DNA of 64,000 nt from Myxococcales bacterium. Its GTDB lineage: Bacteria > Myxococcota_A > Polyangia > Nannocystales > Nannocystaceae. The stretch is from NCBI GenBank assembly GCA_020633315.1, contig JACKDV010000001.1, positions 620,001-684,000 on the forward strand. The letters are read 5' to 3'. Numbering within the stretch: position 1 is the stretch's first letter; each line of letters opens with the position of its first letter. Of this stretch, positions 61,101 through 64,000 are shown in pieces. The notes beneath the pieces are model-generated. The model saw nothing but the letters and a program-made list of their open reading frames with translations. It did no database searches and was not told where the DNA came from. The position numbers were made by a program, and so were the translations under genes.

Positions 61101-64000
61101 GCCGACGACGACGGCGACGACACCCTCGACGTGGTGCGCGAGGCGGCCGAGCTGTGGTCGGGCTCGCTGCGTCAGCCCGAGCGGGCGGTGCCGCTGCTGC
61201 AGCGCCTGCTCGAGGCGCGCCCCGATGACTCCTCGATCTTCCCCTCGCTCGAGTCGGCCCTGACCCAGGCCGAGCTGTGGCGCGAGCTGGGGGCGGCCTA
61301 CTGGCGCGAGGTGGACAACGCGCTGGAGGAGAGCCGCCAGATCGAGATCCTGCGCAAGCTGGCCACGCTGTCGCAGGAGATGCTCGAGGACGCGGCCGAG
61401 GCCGGCCGGGCCTACCAGCGGATCCTCGAGATCCAGCCCGAGTACGAGCTGGCGCGCAGCCGCCTCGAGCAGATCTACGAGGAGACCAAGCGCTGGCCCG
61501 AGCTGGTGGAGCTGCTCCGCGATCGCCTCGATCGCACCGAGGACACCGTGTCGCGGGCCACGATCCACACCCGCATCGCCGACGTGCAGGACCAGCACAT
61601 CGACGATCCCGACGCGGCGGTGGACACCCTCGAGGCGATGCTGGCCGAGCTGCCCGACGATCCCGAGGCCGTGCTGCGGCTCGAGCGGATCGCCGAGGCG
61701 CGCCGCGGCCTGCGACCCCGCATCCTCTCGATGCTGCGGCCGATCTACGAGCGCCAGGGCAACCTGCGGCGGATCGTGGACATCGACGAGTGGCAGCTGC
61801 TGCACGTCGACGATCCGATCGTGCGCCACGAGCTGTACCGCGAGATCTCGTCGCTGCTGCTGCGCGCCCCCGAGACCCACTCGGCCTCGTTCAATGCCCT
61901 GTGCCGGGCGCTGGCCGAGCCGGGCCCCGAGGACGCGCTGCGGGGCCTCGATGCCGAGGTGGCGCGGGTGGCCGAGGCCCTCGACCTGGGCATGGAGCTC
62001 AGCGATGCGCTGGTGGCCGCGGCCGGGGGCGACAAGCTCCAGAGCGACGTGGATCGCCGACTGGCCCTGATGGTGTGGGCGGCTCGCATCCAGCACGGGG
62101 CGGGCGAGCCGGGGCGCGCCGTGGAGATCCTGCGGGCGGCGCTCGAGCTCTCGCCCGAGCACGAGCCCACGCTCACCCTGCTCGACACCTGCCTGCAGCA
62201 GCTCGGCTTCCACGAGGAGCTGCGCGAGGTGCTGGTGGTGCGGGCGCGGGTGGCCAACGAGGACGCCGAGCGCCTGGAGCTGATGCGTCGCCTCGCCACC
62301 CTGCTCGAGGACGTGCTCGCGCGCAGCGAGGAGGCCGAGGTCGCGTGGCGCGAGCTGCTCGACATCGAGCCCTCCGATCGCGAGGCGCTGCAGCGGCTGG
62401 CGCGGGCCTACGAGAACCGCGGGGCGGTGCACGAGCTCATCGAGGTGCTGCGGCGCCAGGTGGAGACCAGCGAGGATCCGCAGGAGCGTCGCGACCTGCG
62501 GATGAAGCTCGCCGATCTGCACCGCGAGGCCCGGGAGGACCGCGCGGCCGAGATCGACGTGCTGCGCGAGCTGCTGATCGAGGCCGAGGGCGACACCGAG
62601 GCCCTGGCCGCGCTGTCCGAGGCCCTGGTGGCCGAGGAGCGCGACGGCGAGGCCACCGAGGTGCTGGCCGAGCGGGCGCGGCTCACCGAGGAGCCCTACG
62701 AGCGGGCCCTGCTGGTGCTGAGCGCGGCGCGGCTGTTCGTGGGCCCGCTTGAGGACGTGCCCAGCGCGCTCGAGCGCTACGAGGAGGTGCTCTCCATCGT
62801 GCCGGGGCAGGAGGGCGCGCTCGAGGATCTGGTCAAGCTGGCCCAGACCGAGGACCACTTCGAGGCGGCGAGCAACCTGGTGATGCCGCAGCTCGACGCC
62901 GCGGGTTACTTCGCCGACCTGGCCACCGTGCTCGCTTCGCGGGCCCAGCTCACCCAGGACCCCGAGGACAAGGCCCAGTCGCTGCGGCGGCTGGCCCAGG
63001 TGAGGCTCGAGCGGCTCGAGGATCCGGCGGGAGCGCTGGCTTCGCTGGGCACCCTGGTCGACGTGGTGGAGCCGGCCGAGCTGCCCGAGGTGCTCGAGGC
63101 GGCGGGGCGGCTCGCGGTCCAGCTCGGCGGGGCCAACGAGCACGTCGACGAGCTGGCCGGTCGCGCAGCGCAGCCCGATCGCGATCCCGAGGCCCGCGTG
63201 GTGCTGGCCTCGCAGGCGGCTCGGCTCGCCGAGGACATCCTGGGCGACAACGAGCGCGCGCTGGCGCTGTTGCTGCCGCTGCTCGACGAGGCGCTGGCCA
63301 CCGCGGTGATCTGCGCCGAGATCGAGCGCCTGGGCCGAGCCGTGGGCAACGGCGAGGCGATCGAGCGAGGGCTCCGCGAGGCGGTGCGCCTGGCCGAGGA
63401 CGACGGCGAGCGGGCGGCGCTGATGGTGCGTCACGGCGAGGCCCAGCTCGCGCTCGGCGACCGCAGCGGGGCGCTCGAGTCGTACCGCGACGCCTTCGAG
63501 CAGGGCGCGGGCGCGGCCGCGATCGCCGGGCTCGAGCAGGTGCTCGCGAGCACCGAGGGCCCGGCCCCCGATGCGCTGCTCGACGCTCTCGATGCCGCCT
63601 ACGTGGCCACCGAGAATCGGGCCGGGCAGGCGCGGGTGGTGGTGCATCGCCTACAGCAGGCCGAGGAGGGCTCGCGCCTGTCGCTGCTCGAGCAGCTCGG
63701 CTCGCTCTACGACGCGGGCGGCGGCACGCCGCCGCAGGCCCTCGAGGCCTGGGGCGCGCTGCTGGCCGTCGATCCCGAGTCGGCGACCGGGCTCGAGCGG
63801 GTGCTGGCGCTGGGGCGCGAGCAGGGGCTGCTGGCCCAGGCGGTGGAGCTGATGCTCGCTGCGATCGAGGCCGGCCGGGCCGAGGGGCGCCTCACCGCGC
63901 CGCTGGCCCTGCAGACCGCCACCGTGCTGCTGCGCGAGCTCGGCGACGGCGGGCGGGCGCTGGTGGTGCTCGACGCGGTGCTCGAGGACAACGCCGAGCA
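55110..64000 (+). CDS. Giant TPR-repeat protein (3' end beyond window)
   Basis: From the ATG at 55110 the frame stays open to the end of the window, at least 2963 codons, with no stop. The protein is a near-continuous chain of TPR/HAT-like helix pairs, for example LYRRVAALCQERLGQPERAL, RVLELAPGDAGATGALESIY and AIAYERQGNLRRIVDIDEWQ-type units, spaced about 35-37 residues, with a high Glu, Arg, Leu and Asp content. There is no signal peptide or membrane segment, so it is probably cytoplasmic and a very long scaffold. Myxobacteria have such giants, among them the gliding-motility protein GltI/AgmK; whether this is an orthologue cannot be judged from the sequence alone. The 247-bp gap before it shows no gene. 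Confidence 0.9.
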   Translation, partial: MADLRSALFDHLNAGDDETREALVAALDGIDLAAARLEAKNDPASVDATAKVLGRLIVDDAPQTELVDAAKALAQRAPRDGGGNAVALLAGTVIWRHTQDAKKAEPYFRRVRRSEPGDAQVLAFYRALFADEASATQLMQVLMQAQRGASDPEQRFALAQERAALAEERLGSADRAIEVWRSVMREDGYDRRASEALERLYRDAGKWTALVDLLKEELDRIEGGEEANEARIAKLLEIAELYRDRLNLDTMALATLQRILDIDPRHEPSLQALADTYATAGRFNDLLGVYSRRIDAARAAGDAERQRELLLKVAEIWLEKLGNPQRALEPLGQVLELSPGDEGARVLLARIHEQRRDWRALIALRREELAERSGEEALALRIELARLAEERLGDRREAIAAWNEVLLHHGDDPTALDALARLYERESRWASAAEILHRRLAYVDREFAIRILAHLGHLYSDRLQSREDASAAWAELLRLSPGHDKATRRLRDAYVAAGRWDELTALYESQGRLSDVVEVLHSAADRIGDIEERVALYRRVAALCQERLGQPERALKALERTLAIQPDNLAVARELLPIYREQKNWARLMNTYQVLLRAAQGDDERLELIAAMQQVAEHNLSSPTLTLHWAAEAYRIRPGDEALRAALELAAEKADGWDELTTIFEERIAAEGVGDAERLTLLDKLAVIARDKLFKPDDAQRYFRRIIDLDPTNSGAMAALESIYSATRRWDDLSEVYRRRLEVTEDPDARLGTLRRLASILEQHLGDLDGATETYRRILEQAPEDDPSLESLARIHRNRGQWPELAEILERQLARAQTETARVRLMFELAQIRAVRLQQSMPAVEGFLAVLELEPGHRDAVQALEDLRQADPGVSLPVSRGLLPYYRRVEDRQREAEAMEVIIAAEQDPVVRKQLLEQLAAIYERMEERRADSLRIRVELFLADPSHWQGRQTLQRLGAELQRMVDVSEAYESALRSMAQQAEQAEAEGRTLPRELATLRRDLLLEHAAMLRDALARPHDAERAYAIVLEQDETHQGAYEALEALLRGREASSELVALYRRRVDVTFNQREQKELLSRMTEISRHVLGDRAAAIATAEELLDLIPDDLPTIELLADLYGEGEEPSDRESLEEILGRWAELTSDASLRRRLMVRRAALRMQFLGDAFGAVDLLGQVLGEDPDDAQARHLLEELLDISEVQLPACALLEPIYQRLGDHEGRIRILHVRRAHAEEIGSVDEAVTHLIEIARLREQEQDDPSSAFGSMREAFGMDVRRRDTREQVERLGLALRRPADLVEVWRGALASDSLDRALQIDFTHRIAVLLDEHLHDQEAARHAYGELLALDPPDATLAHRAVEALCRLHLEAGDGVALIEAKRALLRFVDSDVEQVRIRLQIAGIQEELGDRVGAALTYSEVLDMAPDDRRSLEALERLFQEEGEWERLCEVLEHRIGVTTESRLRAPIWRQIGEIQRDHLSDAHRAISAFQSVLDLKVGREDTAYALSSLVELNQQLERWPDVEDGLRRLTALADNDGDRVQLLARTADVVGQRLGRGEDALELLKRVLDLAPTDERAREAVEQYLDDDDTRDRAMRILMPIYEGEQNWPALLRLEELQARKQPSGRRRLQALLRVATTQEERIGDPERAFGVLCEAMAEAADQPELSEILDKVERLGAEDARAEALLSAYGQTVDHILDSDLQQRVLRAMGEVALHRLEQLDAARGAYERVLELAPGDAGATGALESIYLRQEDYEPLAQLLVAQADRAEEGEPRDELLLRAAELYRINLERPEDAIRLYERLSSPALERPDVQEVLEPLYEATGRYRELAAHLNRKLGRLQGHDAVDTHLRLGRLYGEKLDDPEEGIRHLSTALRLDPDHAVGTEELGRYLEDPTMRGRVAEMLEPVFAAVADWSRLIQIQEIRLQEAGDEHERMRLLLRIAQIEEEQLEDLDKAFESYTRLFKEQPRERRVRDQLARLAGVLSRVDLYAEALTEYVSGEGADDDGDDTLDVVREAAELWSGSLRQPERAVPLLQRLLEARPDDSSIFPSLESALTQAELWRELGAAYWREVDNALEESRQIEILRKLATLSQEMLEDAAEAGRAYQRILEIQPEYELARSRLEQIYEETKRWPELVELLRDRLDRTEDTVSRATIHTRIADVQDQHIDDPDAAVDTLEAMLAELPDDPEAVLRLERIAEARRGLRPRILSMLRPIYERQGNLRRIVDIDEWQLLHVDDPIVRHELYREISSLLLRAPETHSASFNALCRALAEPGPEDALRGLDAEVARVAEALDLGMELSDALVAAAGGDKLQSDVDRRLALMVWAARIQHGAGEPGRAVEILRAALELSPEHEPTLTLLDTCLQQLGFHEELREVLVVRARVANEDAERLELMRRLATLLEDVLARSEEAEVAWRELLDIEPSDREALQRLARAYENRGAVHELIEVLRRQVETSEDPQERRDLRMKLADLHREAREDRAAEIDVLRELLIEAEGDTEALAALSEALVAEERDGEATEVLAERARLTEEPYERALLVLSAARLFVGPLEDVPSALERYEEVLSIVPGQEGALEDLVKLAQTEDHFEAASNLVMPQLDAAGYFADLATVLASRAQLTQDPEDKAQSLRRLAQVRLERLEDPAGALASLGTLVDVVEPAELPEVLEAAGRLAVQLGGANEHVDELAGRAAQPDRDPEARVVLASQAARLAEDILGDNERALALLLPLLDEALATAVICAEIERLGRAVGNGEAIERGLREAVRLAEDDGERAALMVRHGEAQLALGDRSGALESYRDAFEQGAGAAAIAGLEQVLASTEGPAPDALLDALDAAYVATENRAGQARVVVHRLQQAEEGSRLSLLEQLGSLYDAGGGTPPQALEAWGALLAVDPESATGLERVLALGREQGLLAQAVELMLAAIEAGRAEGRLTAPLALQTATVLLRELGDGGRALVVLDAVLEDNAE

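Noticed and set aside
54759..63647. A 2962-codon open frame on the minus strand opposite the giant TPR gene
   Set aside because: Stop codons are rare on both strands at this GC content. The plus strand has clear TPR patterns and GC3 bias; the minus-strand product is His/Gly/Leu-rich with no motif.

Overview
The window is high-GC bacterial DNA (roughly 70% G+C by eye) with extreme GC-rich third codon positions. Gene content points to a myxobacterium (Myxococcota), probably of the Nannocystales type: Pkn2-like serine/threonine kinases, very large TPR proteins, low-complexity lipoproteins, a VgrG/DUF2169/pentapeptide module, a TIGR03960-type radical SAM fusion and an ATP-grasp RiPP cluster. No rRNA, CRISPR array, insertion sequence or integrase was seen.

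Region 1 (about 0.1-8.2 kb) is a ribosomally synthesised peptide cluster. A plus-strand operon encodes a secreted Ser/Thr-rich protein, a 72-residue precursor with a near-perfect double-glycine leader, a coupled 130-residue protein of unknown role, an MvdD-type ATP-grasp ligase and a C39-peptidase ABC exporter. Minus-strand genes on both sides encode a FemAB-like GNAT, a P-loop kinase-like protein, an NTP_transf_5-type nucleotidyltransferase and a membrane protein. I read this as a graspetide (side-chain ester/amide cross-linked peptide) locus: the ligase cross-links the core, the exporter cuts after GG and secretes it, and the flanking enzymes may decorate it.

Region 2 (8.4-10.9 kb) has a Cys-rich secreted protein, a lipoprotein and LysR regulator sharing a 43-bp divergent promoter with a perfect palindrome, and a broken patatin gene. 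Region 3 (11.1-19.9 kb) is a tightly coupled minus-strand operon: PilZ protein, VgrG, DUF2169-pentapeptide fusion, pentapeptide protein, DUF3540, PAAR-like DUF4150. It is a type VI secretion spike module without core Tss genes, divergent from a transmembrane kinase (20.1 kb).

Region 4 (22-46.5 kb) is mixed: coupled small genes around a DHH-like phosphoesterase, an Rpn-like nuclease, lipoproteins, a lipA/glutamine amidotransferase/kinase operon, a DnaJ protein divergent from a radical SAM-DUF2344 fusion, an FAD monooxygenase, a hydroxyacyl-CoA dehydrogenase/enoyl-CoA hydratase fusion in unusual domain order, rph-rdgB, and tRNA-Pro and tRNA-Arg one base apart. Behind the tRNAs is a two-gene insert (frameshifted DUF4365 nuclease-like plus OB-like protein) of different base composition, then ndk-rlmN and neighbours.

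Region 5 (46.8-64 kb) has dnaE, TPR and periplasmic-binding-like proteins, a SpoU rRNA methyltransferase and a giant TPR gene that runs off the right edge with at least 2963 codons.

Three places (about 8070, 10712 and 41954), possibly a fourth (1922), show a reading frame broken by one base in a short homopolymer. They are either young pseudogenes or uncorrected assembly errors, and this decides how several accessory genes should be read.
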